NCBI GenBank assembly: GCA_903939735.1
Contig: CAJAIA010000003.1
Location: forward strand, 1 to 64,000
Source of the DNA: an uncultured Ignavibacteria bacterium
GTDB taxonomy: Bacteria > Bacteroidota > Ignavibacteria > Kapaibacteriales > Kapaibacteriaceae
DNA length: 64,000 bases
Direction: 5' to 3'
Positions 37,601 to 46,259 of this stretch are shown piece by piece; positions within the stretch are counted from its first letter, which is position 1; every line of letters begins with the position of its first letter. The notes below the pieces were generated by a model. The model was given only the letters and a program-made list of their open reading frames with translations, was not told the origin of the DNA and ran no database searches. The translations under genes and the position numbers were made by a program.

Positions 37601-40130
37601 TGCAACATCGACAGATCCAGTAACGGCACTTGTTACACCATCGATCCCAACGTACTTCACAGTTGGTGATTCGGTTGTTAACAATACAATCGTTATCGGC
37701 ACAGACAACACAGTTGGTACAGGCGCAATCGTTGGTATCGGATCACAAAACGGTAACGGTACTGTGATCATGAACAACGCTATCGCACTTACAATGCCTG
37801 CTGGTTCGGCGTCGATCACACAGTCGGCGATCCTGTACGAAGGTACAATCTTCCGTAACGGTCGCGTGAACACATGGTATCTCCCAGCAACTGCTCCAGC
37901 GTCACTCGTGTCGAACCGCAATGCGTTCTTCACACCGACATCTGGTATCGGTCGTTTCATCGAGATCTCGCACACAAGCGAACTCGTATCTGCTGGTTCA
38001 CAAACAGAATTCACAACGATCGATCAGTGGCGCAACTGGACACGCCAGGATATCAACTCGGTACTCGGCGACTTCGTAGCTGAGCACGAGTTCCAAGGTG
38101 TCGCTCCTAATCAGCGTCTCCGCGTCAAGGTCACACCACAGCCACCAATCGGTTCGATCCTCAACAACCGTGGTGAGCGTCTTGCAGGCACAAGGGTTGA
38201 TATCGACGGTAACAACCGTGGTTCAGCTGGTCTTGGTTACGACATCGGTGCTGATGAGTTCGACGGTCGTCTCTTCGTGAGCGATCTCGAAGTTGTCGAC
38301 ATCCTTTCACCAGCCGCGTACCGTGATGCAACAGGCACAACGAGCGATGCTGAGTACATCATGACAACAGCACCAATCGACGTGACAGGTCGCATCCGTA
38401 ATAACGGTGCCCTTGCTACAACGAACTCACAAGTACGTGTTCGCGTGTTCATGGAATCAGCATTGTCGAACAACACAGAAGCTGTTGCTCCGACATTCAA
38501 CTCATTCGCAGTTGTCGACCGCACGGTTGCAACAGCACTGGGTTCTGGTCAGTCACGTGACATCGTCTTCAACATCCCATCGTGGTCGCCACAAGCATAC
38601 ATCGGAACACCAGGCTACACAGTGCCAACGCGCTTTGCAGCAATGGAAGCCAATGTTACGCCACGCTACCGCATTGAGATCACGACACCATCAGATGAGT
38701 TCAACCCGAACAACACGTTCTCAAAGGTTGTCCGCTTCTATCTGCGCAAGTCAACAAAGCGCATGGTTGTGTCGGTTCGCCACACAGATGTCAATCTCTT
38801 GAACGGTACACCAACGCAGAACCAAATCGTTGGCCGTCTCAATGGTGACAGTCTCATGAAGGCACTCGGCGATCTCGGTTATCGCAACGAGCCAGCGGCT
38901 GACCGCTATGACTTCGACGTGTTCGAGCGTAATGCATGGGCAACACGTTCGGTAGACTACACGATGTTCCACACAATGTTCTGGGCACACGACCAAAACG
39001 CTCTCACACGTACTGAGCGTGATGATCTCCGCAACTTCGTTGCATCAGGTGCTCCAGGCTCGAAGAAGAACCTCGCGATCTCTGGTCAGAGCATCCCATC
39101 GCAGCACTCAGGTGCTTCGGTTGTAAGCGATCTGAACTTCGTTCAGCGCGTACTTCGTTCGATTGCTCAAGCACCGGGAACTCCGTTCTCGCCGAACTAC
39201 AGCGGTCGCCGCGTCGATGGCGGTGCACTTGCTCGTGGTACGTCGGAAACAATCGTTCGTACAGGCTTCACAAACGATGCTGAGCCAGTACCTGCGCTCG
39301 TCCGCATCTTTGCTGACCCAACGACAGCTGGTATCGCAAGCCCAGCATACACATACACACGTGCAGACCGTACGACAACTGACTCGATCATGGGTACGGC
39401 AACGGCAGCTATCACAATCAACACGATTTATCTCGGTGTTGACTGGCGCCACTTCAGCAAGCCAGCCGCTCGCACAGGTGTTGAGCGTGTTGTCCGCGGT
39501 ATCTTCGACTTCTTCGAATCAAACGGTGGCGGTCTCGTCCCTGTACAACTTGTTTCGTTCGACGCGAAGGCTCGTGGCACAAACGTTGACGTCTTCTGGG
39601 CAACATCATCTGAGAAGAACACAGATCACTTCGTTGTAGATCGTGCTGACCTCGTTTCGGCGAAGGCTGGCGATATCGCAACATCAACGGAGTTCACACC
39701 TGTTCGCACAGTACCTGCAGCTGGATCATCATCGATCCGTCGTGAGTACTCGATCACTGATGCTAAGCTTGCTCCTGGTGTGTACACATACCGTCTGACA
39801 GCAGTTGATAAGGATGGCACACGTTCTGGTTCACACGAAGTCAATGTCACGATCGATGCTGAAGGCAACGGTGTGATGCTGGCAGATGTTTCGCCAAACC
39901 CAGTGCGTACAGAAGCTAAGGTTGCATTCACACTTGCAAACAGCGCTGATGTACAACTCGTCCTTGTTAACCTCGCAGGTCAAGAAGTTCAAGTGATTGC
40001 TAACGGCAACTTTGCAGCTGGCACACACGAAGCTTCGATCGATGCAGCACAACTTGCTTCGGGTGCATACACACTCGTTCTCCGTAGCAATGGTGTGATG
40101 GCAACAAAGGCGATCACGGTTACGAAGTAA
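34647..40130 (+). CDS. Giant (1827 aa) surface protein: GEVED-like, CARDB-like, parallel beta-helix, T9SS type A sorting domain
   Basis: Signal MKRIYSFLVGVAVLIASMGITSEAQAQ; YSIWIDLDQDGIFTTAERV...GECEDYNVEI (GEVED); long N/I-rich beta-helix; C-terminus LADVSPNPVRTEAKVAFTLANSADVQLVLVNLAGQEVQVIANGNFAAGTHEASIDAAQLASGAYTLVLRSNGVMATKAITVTK. Confidence 0.87.
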   Translation: MKRIYSFLVGVAVLIASMGITSEAQAQYCRPQLMPGFWGQGITFFRFGTFSRNSPGTDYANQTGYEYFTGATLLAARNTPITTQITTNAFGTKGYSIWIDLDQDGIFTTAERVLCVVDYSFSPQAYTTTLTIPCTARTGVTRMRVFFMTNQGTCPADPCVFPGFVQGECEDYNVEIMGDFVSSFPNDAPDASAILPRGNTYDGSAADRPKPSMTLRAGSAGQNFTLKYRIFGPLPLTDTVYRADWTATAPTTGTFPMNVVSSPSTATGSAAGPGASLVTANMIGGEYTLLVETVGGASSCANVWARGFTIAVNKDISTRLIRSPQDNSQPRRFKYPNTTPIPVEAVFQNTGLDTVKSFIGRVTITGPNGATAFSDEVTVNDVLPPGARLTQAFENFVPFGGGHPVGIYRTVFCAELTNPFPDENTFNDCLPRPGQAAFNFEVGYNEEPAVSSVTVPGATQVLFANRSFRPEGIFENNGIQDLSNVPVRLIITRLRDNAQVYNQTGIVPDIAAGQFNKAIYTFPAFTPTEGGDYRFCFRSEYPGDPVLTNNEICVVKTIDANLAGVYTIGTTRPGPRNYLTITDALNDLYLKGLSGAVTFEFTDASYTQTAVGVNTPAIDLSSRIIGVSDKNTITFKPTLERSINKGAVTINMNAESGIGVLFGQNISPSNQNAIQRQTYFSNAQNANSGGYITFDGGAQKSLRFAIRKTAVPNFPSPFSSVFYLSSGSSNINVRNCIINNVDGATPSYATSLPQVQFNSGSNQFRFEGNTRNNSISYTAGITQRDTINPDNLGNLDTLINTNNKFVNNEISGFGYGIVSIGIGSLIKAGINDFRAFYNVGTEIDNNLIFNVRRAGVFAAYEDGVRITRNRIYNVGASTGGAENDVAGIIAGGEQRYNNMNLFIAQNEISGVRGNTWSRGVVVEQCRNDYQSINGADKGFGPRTQASTVSFPNKAERTYVTSNAIWGLSRNAAATSMAGVHLWTRRATSTDPVTALVTPSIPTYFTVGDSVVNNTIVIGTDNTVGTGAIVGIGSQNGNGTVIMNNAIALTMPAGSASITQSAILYEGTIFRNGRVNTWYLPATAPASLVSNRNAFFTPTSGIGRFIEISHTSELVSAGSQTEFTTIDQWRNWTRQDINSVLGDFVAEHEFQGVAPNQRLRVKVTPQPPIGSILNNRGERLAGTRVDIDGNNRGSAGLGYDIGADEFDGRLFVSDLEVVDILSPAAYRDATGTTSDAEYIMTTAPIDVTGRIRNNGALATTNSQVRVRVFMESALSNNTEAVAPTFNSFAVVDRTVATALGSGQSRDIVFNIPSWSPQAYIGTPGYTVPTRFAAMEANVTPRYRIEITTPSDEFNPNNTFSKVVRFYLRKSTKRMVVSVRHTDVNLLNGTPTQNQIVGRLNGDSLMKALGDLGYRNEPAADRYDFDVFERNAWATRSVDYTMFHTMFWAHDQNALTRTERDDLRNFVASGAPGSKKNLAISGQSIPSQHSGASVVSDLNFVQRVLRSIAQAPGTPFSPNYSGRRVDGGALARGTSETIVRTGFTNDAEPVPALVRIFADPTTAGIASPAYTYTRADRTTTDSIMGTATAAITINTIYLGVDWRHFSKPAARTGVERVVRGIFDFFESNGGGLVPVQLVSFDAKARGTNVDVFWATSSEKNTDHFVVDRADLVSAKAGDIATSTEFTPVRTVPAAGSSSIRREYSITDAKLAPGVYTYRLTAVDKDGTRSGSHEVNVTIDAEGNGVMLADVSPNPVRTEAKVAFTLANSADVQLVLVNLAGQEVQVIANGNFAAGTHEASIDAAQLASGAYTLVLRSNGVMATKAITVTK

Positions 40131-40159
40131 TCGATTCGTCGACAACATCGACTTCTCTC

Positions 40160-40193
40160 AAACCGCTCCTGCGCTTCTGCGCAGGAGCGGTTT
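40160..40193 (+). terminator. Rho-independent-type terminator
   Basis: Perfect 15-bp stem AAACCGCTCCTGCGC-TTCT-GCGCAGGAGCGGTTT followed by GCTTTTG. Confidence 0.85.
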
Positions 40194-40218
40194 GCTTTTG
40201 TACGTAGGTTTGCATCGC

Positions 40219-41898
40219 GTGACGGAACGTTATCCCATACTGCTTGCACTCGCCTCGGGTGTGCTCCTCGGAGCTGCGTTCCCGCAGGTCGTTGGTTCCT
40301 GGGCGGGGGTACTGAGCCTCATGGCCCTGGTTCCGCTGTTTGTGCTTCTCGCAACGCGTGCACAGCATGCGTCACGCTGGCGCATCATTGGGTGGCTCTA
40401 CACCACGTTTGTAGTGTATCATGGAGTTACCAACTGGTGGGTGTGTTCGTGGCAGGACCGCACAGATCCCTATCTCTTCGCGAGTGGTATCGCGCTCTGG
40501 CTAGGACATCCGTTCTTCTTGATGCTGCCGTATGTGGCGCTTGCTTCGATTCGCCGTCGACTGGGCGTCACGTGGATGCTGGCGTTGGCACCCGCAGCGA
40601 TAGCAGGGTTCGAGTGGCTTCATGGACAGACCGATGCATCGTATCCGTGGCTCACGATCGGCTATTCACTTGTCGGCACGCCACTTGCCCAGATCGCAGA
40701 TGTGATTGGGGTGTACGGACTGACGTTCTTGATCGCTGGTGTGAATGCCGCCTACACATGGCTCTATCTTCATCGCGCTGATCGCTCGGTTCGCAAACAA
40801 GCAGCGATTGCTATCCACGTGTTTGTACTCGTGTGGTTGTTCGTCGGCATGGCGCGCGCGAAGGTCGCGTTCCCACCTTCAGGTGCGCTGCATGCAGTGC
40901 TTATCCAGCCCAATGAGGATCCCTGGGACAAGTGGTCGGATCCCGAGTTACAGCTCCAAACACATGTCCGTCTCACTGATTCCGCGCTCACTGCCTATCG
41001 CGCTAAAGGGGCGTCGCAACGTCCCGTAGACCTCGTGATCTGGAGTGAGACAGCCATACCGTTTGTTATTCGCGATGCACGGAATGTTCGCGAGTGGTCG
41101 GCATTGCGCTCGTGGATCGACACATTGTCGGTACCGCTGCTAACTGGACTCGCCGATGTGTATACGTATCCTGTCGGCACCGCTCCACCGTCGGCACGGC
41201 GGTCAGCGATAGATCTGTCAGTACGGTACGATGCATTCAACGCGGCGATGGTGCTCAATCCAGCAACACCAGCCGTTGCGCTCCACTACAAGTCGATGCT
41301 CACCCCCTTCGCCGAACGTCTCCCGTTTGCCGATCAGCTAACATTCGCAATGAGCTGGATCGAATGGGGCGTGGGGATTTCCGCATGGGGCAAGGGGCAG
41401 ACACGTCTTCCGCTGCCAGTGCTGCGCGGCAGCGATACCGTTGCGCGGATTGGAACGATCATCTGCATTGAATCGATCTATCCGGAGGTCGCCCGCGACA
41501 TGGTCAACAACGGCGCTGATGTGCTGTGTGTGATCACCAACGACGCCTGGTACAACGGTACGTGGGGTCCACCCCAGCATTTCGACATCGCACGCATGCG
41601 CGCCATCGAGCAACGCCGTGCTGTTCTACGATGTGCGCAATCTGGCGTAACCGGCGCGATCCTCCCCGACGGCACGGATGCCATTGCACCGCTTCCCGTT
41701 ATGCGGCGCGCAGCGCTGTATGCTGGTGTTCCAACGCAGACCCAGCGGACGTTGTATGCGCGAATTGGTGATCCCTTGCCGATTCTTGGTCTGCTTTTCA
41801 CGATCTTCGCGATCGTTCTCGCACGAATTCCAGCATGTGTACGTGTACTAACGACTGATTCTAACCGTTCAACAACGACTGAGAAGTCACACCTATGA
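40219..41898 (+). CDS. lnt: Apolipoprotein N-acyltransferase
   Basis: VIWSETAIPFVI, HYKSMLTPFAERLPF, GTIICIESIYPEVARDMV (E-K-C triad context); DAWYNGTWGPPQHFDIARMRAIEQRRAVLRCAQSG; GTG start at 40219 most plausible. Confidence 0.92.
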   Translation: MTERYPILLALASGVLLGAAFPQVVGSWAGVLSLMALVPLFVLLATRAQHASRWRIIGWLYTTFVVYHGVTNWWVCSWQDRTDPYLFASGIALWLGHPFFLMLPYVALASIRRRLGVTWMLALAPAAIAGFEWLHGQTDASYPWLTIGYSLVGTPLAQIADVIGVYGLTFLIAGVNAAYTWLYLHRADRSVRKQAAIAIHVFVLVWLFVGMARAKVAFPPSGALHAVLIQPNEDPWDKWSDPELQLQTHVRLTDSALTAYRAKGASQRPVDLVIWSETAIPFVIRDARNVREWSALRSWIDTLSVPLLTGLADVYTYPVGTAPPSARRSAIDLSVRYDAFNAAMVLNPATPAVALHYKSMLTPFAERLPFADQLTFAMSWIEWGVGISAWGKGQTRLPLPVLRGSDTVARIGTIICIESIYPEVARDMVNNGADVLCVITNDAWYNGTWGPPQHFDIARMRAIEQRRAVLRCAQSGVTGAILPDGTDAIAPLPVMRRAALYAGVPTQTQRTLYARIGDPLPILGLLFTIFAIVLARIPACVRVLTTDSNRSTTTEKSHL

Positions 41899-43229
41899 TT
41901 CGTTTTTCTGCGTGGATCGCAGCTGCATCCGCTGCATTCATGATCGGTACCATCCCGACGGTGGCGCAACTCAAGCCCCTTGAGTTTGTCGAGTACGACC
42001 TGCCGAACGGACTCCATGTGATCCTCCATGAGGATCACTCAGCGCCTGTTGTCGCAACCGTCCTGCACTATAAGGTAGGATCACGCGATGAAGATCCACG
42101 TCGCACAGGCTTCGCGCACTTCTTCGAACACTTGATGTTCGAATCGACCGACAAGATCGAGCGCGCGTCGATCGACAAGCTGATCAGTGGAGCCGGTGGA
42201 CAGCTTAACGCGTTCACGAGCAACGATCAAACGGTGTATCACTTCGTTGTACCGTCGAACCAAGTGCGCCTTGCATTGTGGATCGAAGCACAGCGGATGC
42301 GCAAGCTCAACGTCAACAGCATCGGCGTCGAAACACAGCGCGGTGTTGTAAAGGAAGAGCGCAAGAATCGGTACGACAACGCGCCGTACGGTGGTTGGAT
42401 CGAGAAGTCACAGGCATTGCTCTTCAAGGGCACGCCATATGAGTGGGCTCCAATCGGTTCGGCACAGCATATCGACAGCGCCACGATCAATGAGTTCAAG
42501 GCGTTCTACGATGAGTTTTACCAACCAAACAATGCTGTGTTGGTTGTCAGTGGCGACTTTGATCCTACTGTCATTCGTGAGACGATTGATGCATACTTCG
42601 GTGGCTATGCGAAAGCACCGGAGCCACGCCGTCCCGTCATTACTGGTCTGAAGGAACTCTCCGGAGAAGTCCGTGAAACGATCAACGACCAAAAGGCACA
42701 ACTGCCGGCGGTGTTCGTGACGTATCGTGGAATGACACAGCTCGATCCAGATGTCTATGCAGCAGATCTGCTCTCAACGATTTTGTCGAATGGTGAATCA
42801 TCACGCATGTACAAGGCGCTTGTCGACAGCGCTCAGTCGGCTGTGCAGGCCAGTGTGTCGTTGTTCCCACGTGAGTATGTTGGTGCCGTGCTCTGCATCG
42901 GCATCGTTGCACCGGGCAAGACGCCGGAAGAAGTTGAGAAGGGCATGTATGCCGAACTCGACCGTGTGATGCGTGACGGTGTAACAGATGAAGAGCTCAC
43001 AAAGGCCAAGAACATCACCGAAGCGCAGTCTGTTGGCGGACGCATGGGTGTGTACGATAAGGCACTCGCCTTGTCGAATGCTTATCGCTTTGAAAAGTCA
43101 ACGGCAGCGATCAACGAAGAGATGGCGAAGTATCTCAAGGTCACGAAGGCCGACATTCAGCGCGTTGCCAAGCGCATCTTCGGGTCTACACAACGTGTTG
43201 TGCTCACCTACATTCCTACGAAGGGTTGA
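41895..43229 (+). CDS. M16 family metallopeptidase (catalytic)
   Basis: NGLHVILHEDHSAPVVATVLHYKVGSRDEDPRRTGFAHFFEHLMFEST (HxxEH). Confidence 0.94.
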   Translation: MIRFSAWIAAASAAFMIGTIPTVAQLKPLEFVEYDLPNGLHVILHEDHSAPVVATVLHYKVGSRDEDPRRTGFAHFFEHLMFESTDKIERASIDKLISGAGGQLNAFTSNDQTVYHFVVPSNQVRLALWIEAQRMRKLNVNSIGVETQRGVVKEERKNRYDNAPYGGWIEKSQALLFKGTPYEWAPIGSAQHIDSATINEFKAFYDEFYQPNNAVLVVSGDFDPTVIRETIDAYFGGYAKAPEPRRPVITGLKELSGEVRETINDQKAQLPAVFVTYRGMTQLDPDVYAADLLSTILSNGESSRMYKALVDSAQSAVQASVSLFPREYVGAVLCIGIVAPGKTPEEVEKGMYAELDRVMRDGVTDEELTKAKNITEAQSVGGRMGVYDKALALSNAYRFEKSTAAINEEMAKYLKVTKADIQRVAKRIFGSTQRVVLTYIPTKG

Positions 43230-43232
43230 GCC

Positions 43233-45446
43233 ATGAATTCTATGAACAATACCTCCCGCCGTATGACGAAGTTGATCGCACTTGTTGCGTGTGGCATGAT
43301 GCTCCTCTCAGGAGCAGTGCATGCGCAGCAGACACCGACCAAGGCCAAGCCAAAGTCGAAGACTACGAAGGCCAAGACGACGAAGAAGGATGCAGCTGTA
43401 ACTACAGATGCAACACCTGCCGCGCCGATCGATAAACCGAATCTCGACTCCAAGCCGGGTCCGCTGCAAGCCACAACGTTTGCATTCCCTCCGTACATCG
43501 AGTTCACAATGGCGAACGGACTCCACGTGTACGTCATTGAGAATCACGAGCAGCCAACGTTGAACATTGGCATCTCAATTCGTGGTGGTGACGCATACGA
43601 TCCTGCGGGCAAAGAAGGTACTGCAGCCATCATGGGCGACATGCTGGGTAAGGGCACCAAGAACCGCACTGCGCAAGCCATGGCGGAAGCACTCGACGGT
43701 GTCGGTGCAGGCATCTCTGTGACGACGGCCGGCGAATCTATGGGCGTCTCGGCATCAATGCTGAAGAAGCACATGAACGTCGTGTTCCCAATTCTGCGCG
43801 ACCAGCTTCAGGAGCCAACGTTTGACGAGCAAGAGCTCGCCAAGCTCAAGAAGCAGTACATCGCCAGCATTGCGAGCCGCCGCTCACGTCCGAACGAGAT
43901 CGCTCAAGCGCTTTCACGCAAGGTGATCTACGGAATGAACAACCCGCTTGCACGCCGTCAGCTGGAAAAGACAGTCAACGCCGTTACACGCGAAGACGTG
44001 GTTGCATTCCACAACGCATACATCCGTCCGAATCTTGCATCGATCGCGTTCGTTGGTGACATCACCGAGAAGGAAGCGCGCGATATCGTGAACAAGTATT
44101 TCAGCGATTGGAAAAAGGGAACAGCGCCTACTGTTGAGATTCCACCAATGCGCACAGAGCCAGCCGGTGTGTACTTCGTACCGCGTAAGGGTTCCGTGCA
44201 GAGCACAGTGATCGTGTCAGCCGCTGGCCCAGCCGTGCGCGAATCAGACTACGATGCTACAGATATCATGACCAGCTACATCGGTGGCGGGTTCGGTAGC
44301 GTGTTGTTCAATACGCTGCGCGAAACGTACTCCTACACGTACTCGCCGTTCAGTGTGCTTACACGTGGACGTCGCTACAATCGCATCGCCTTTGGTGCTG
44401 AGGTTCGCAACTCTGTAACAGATTCGGCAATCACCGTGATGATGCGCGAACTCGCCAAGCTTGCGAATGAGGGCCCAGATGAGGAAGCACTTGCGCGTCG
44501 CGTCGTGACGGAAGTCGGACAGTATCAGCTGGCGTTTGAGCAAGCAGGTACAGTTGGTTCGGTGCTGCAGAACGCATGGCTTAATGATGTGCCGATTGAG
44601 GATGTCACAACGTATACCGATCGCCTCTCGCGCATCAACGCAGGGGACGTGCAGCAGGCTGCGGCGAAGTATCTCAACATGTTCAACCTCCGACTCATCG
44701 TTGTCGGCAGCCCCGACGTCAAGAGCAAGATTGAGCAATTCGGTCCGATCAAGGAATTCACACTTGATCTCGAGCCAATGCAGGAGTCAGCATACGAGAA
44801 TGTTGGCATGACGCCACAGCAGCTCATTGAGAAGCATGTTGAAGCTCTTGGTGGCCGTGCGGCAGTTGATGCCGTCAAGACCATGACCATGAAAGCTGAC
44901 GTATCGATGACGCTTCAGGGCAATGATCTCTCCGGAACATACGAGCGCATCGTCGCGACGCCGAACAAGGAGTTCTCGTCGATCAACCTCGGCGTGATGA
45001 CGCAGCAACAGTGGGCGAATGGCACAACCGTATGGATGGCACTCAACGGCGGACCTGCCGGAGAGCAAGAAGCTGAGGATACCAAGAAGGCACTCCTCGA
45101 GGCTCGGATCTTCCCATTGGTCACAGCGCTTGCCGACGGCTACACGCTGGTCGTCAAGGGGAAGAAGGACAACGCCATCGTTATCGACGCGACAAGTCCG
45201 CTTGGTCGTAGCGAGCGTTATGTTCTGGATGCCACGACCATGCTCATCAGTAAGGTTGAGAAGGACGATCAAACGCCGCAGGGCGTGATGACGACCGTCG
45301 AAAAGTATGAGGCATACGAGACTATCGGCGGCGTGAAGCTTCCTACGCAGATCACGCAGTCAAACTCCATCTTCTCGATGACCTTCCGTGCGAAGGTGTC
45401 GGTGAACGACGTTGTGGCTGACACAGCGTTTGCACCTGCGAAGTAA
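43233..45446 (+). CDS. M16 family protein lacking HxxEH, with C-terminal LolA/outer-membrane lipoprotein-sorting-like domain
   Basis: NGLHVYVIENHEQPTLNIGISIRGGDAYDPAGKEGTAAIMGDMLGKGTKNR (HxxEH position reads AIMGD); C-terminus ETIGGVKLPTQITQSNSIFSMTFRAKVSVNDVVADTAFAPAK. Confidence 0.88.
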   Translation: MNSMNNTSRRMTKLIALVACGMMLLSGAVHAQQTPTKAKPKSKTTKAKTTKKDAAVTTDATPAAPIDKPNLDSKPGPLQATTFAFPPYIEFTMANGLHVYVIENHEQPTLNIGISIRGGDAYDPAGKEGTAAIMGDMLGKGTKNRTAQAMAEALDGVGAGISVTTAGESMGVSASMLKKHMNVVFPILRDQLQEPTFDEQELAKLKKQYIASIASRRSRPNEIAQALSRKVIYGMNNPLARRQLEKTVNAVTREDVVAFHNAYIRPNLASIAFVGDITEKEARDIVNKYFSDWKKGTAPTVEIPPMRTEPAGVYFVPRKGSVQSTVIVSAAGPAVRESDYDATDIMTSYIGGGFGSVLFNTLRETYSYTYSPFSVLTRGRRYNRIAFGAEVRNSVTDSAITVMMRELAKLANEGPDEEALARRVVTEVGQYQLAFEQAGTVGSVLQNAWLNDVPIEDVTTYTDRLSRINAGDVQQAAAKYLNMFNLRLIVVGSPDVKSKIEQFGPIKEFTLDLEPMQESAYENVGMTPQQLIEKHVEALGGRAAVDAVKTMTMKADVSMTLQGNDLSGTYERIVATPNKEFSSINLGVMTQQQWANGTTVWMALNGGPAGEQEAEDTKKALLEARIFPLVTALADGYTLVVKGKKDNAIVIDATSPLGRSERYVLDATTMLISKVEKDDQTPQGVMTTVEKYEAYETIGGVKLPTQITQSNSIFSMTFRAKVSVNDVVADTAFAPAK

Positions 45447-45457
45447 GGATCAGCGCA

Positions 45458-46162
45458 GTGCGAGTCTTCACCGTTGCGCGAACGATGTGGAATGCCCTTC
45501 GTTCGCCTGAACTCATCAAGGATGCAACAACCGAGGTGGCCACGGCGATGTTCGCCGTGGCCGTCCTTGTTTTGAGCGCAGCCTCGACCATCGCTGCCCT
45601 CGTCGAAGAGGGGAATCCAGTCCTTGTGGCACAATCCAATGCACTGACCTATTCCTCTGGTATCGCCACAGACGGACAGCAGGGGGTAGACCTCTCCCTG
45701 CCGCAGAGGCAGATTACAGGCGTGTTGGGTGGTGCCCTCCTTGTAACAATTGTGTCGTCGGTAGCACTAGCAGCTGTATTCTGGGTTCTCGTACGGTTCA
45801 TGACCGATGCGCCCGTGACCTTTGGTATGGCGTTAACCACCGTATCGGCCACAGCGCTCATTGGCGTTGTGGATGTCGCTGTGTCGGTGTTGCTCCATTC
45901 GGTAACGTCGACTCTGCGGGTCGGGCTGCATCTGGGTGTTCTTGTCGATCCCGTCGACCACCCGGCGGTGTTTAGCTGGCTTCAGCGACTGAGTCTTATG
46001 TCGCTGTGGCAGTATCTGGCCATTGGCATCGGACTCTCCACATGGGGCGGCCTTCACCGGAGATTCGGCATCGTCACCGGGGGCATTGTTTGGGTCGTTG
46101 TTGGGGCTGTCATGGGCGGAATTGCCCTCGTGACGTGGGTCGTGAACCTCGCAAGCCGCTAA
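45458..46162 (+). CDS. YIP1-like multi-spanning membrane protein
   Basis: GTG start after AAGGA; several hydrophobic helices; WNALRSPELIKDA near the N-terminus, typical of YIP1-family proteins. Confidence 0.6.
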   Translation: MRVFTVARTMWNALRSPELIKDATTEVATAMFAVAVLVLSAASTIAALVEEGNPVLVAQSNALTYSSGIATDGQQGVDLSLPQRQITGVLGGALLVTIVSSVALAAVFWVLVRFMTDAPVTFGMALTTVSATALIGVVDVAVSVLLHSVTSTLRVGLHLGVLVDPVDHPAVFSWLQRLSLMSLWQYLAIGIGLSTWGGLHRRFGIVTGGIVWVVVGAVMGGIALVTWVVNLASR

Positions 46163-46259
46163 CGTGTTGAACAGATCGAAATTGGTTTGGAATGCGTTGT
46201 ATATTGCGAATCGCGTTCCAGAGAAATTCTTGTGACGAAGTAGTAACAATGGAGTTGGA

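Noticed and set aside
36840-38270. Repetitive Asn-rich region considered as a DNA repeat/CRISPR-like array
   Set aside because: Periodicity is at the protein level (parallel beta-helix coils); no conserved DNA repeat units or spacers.
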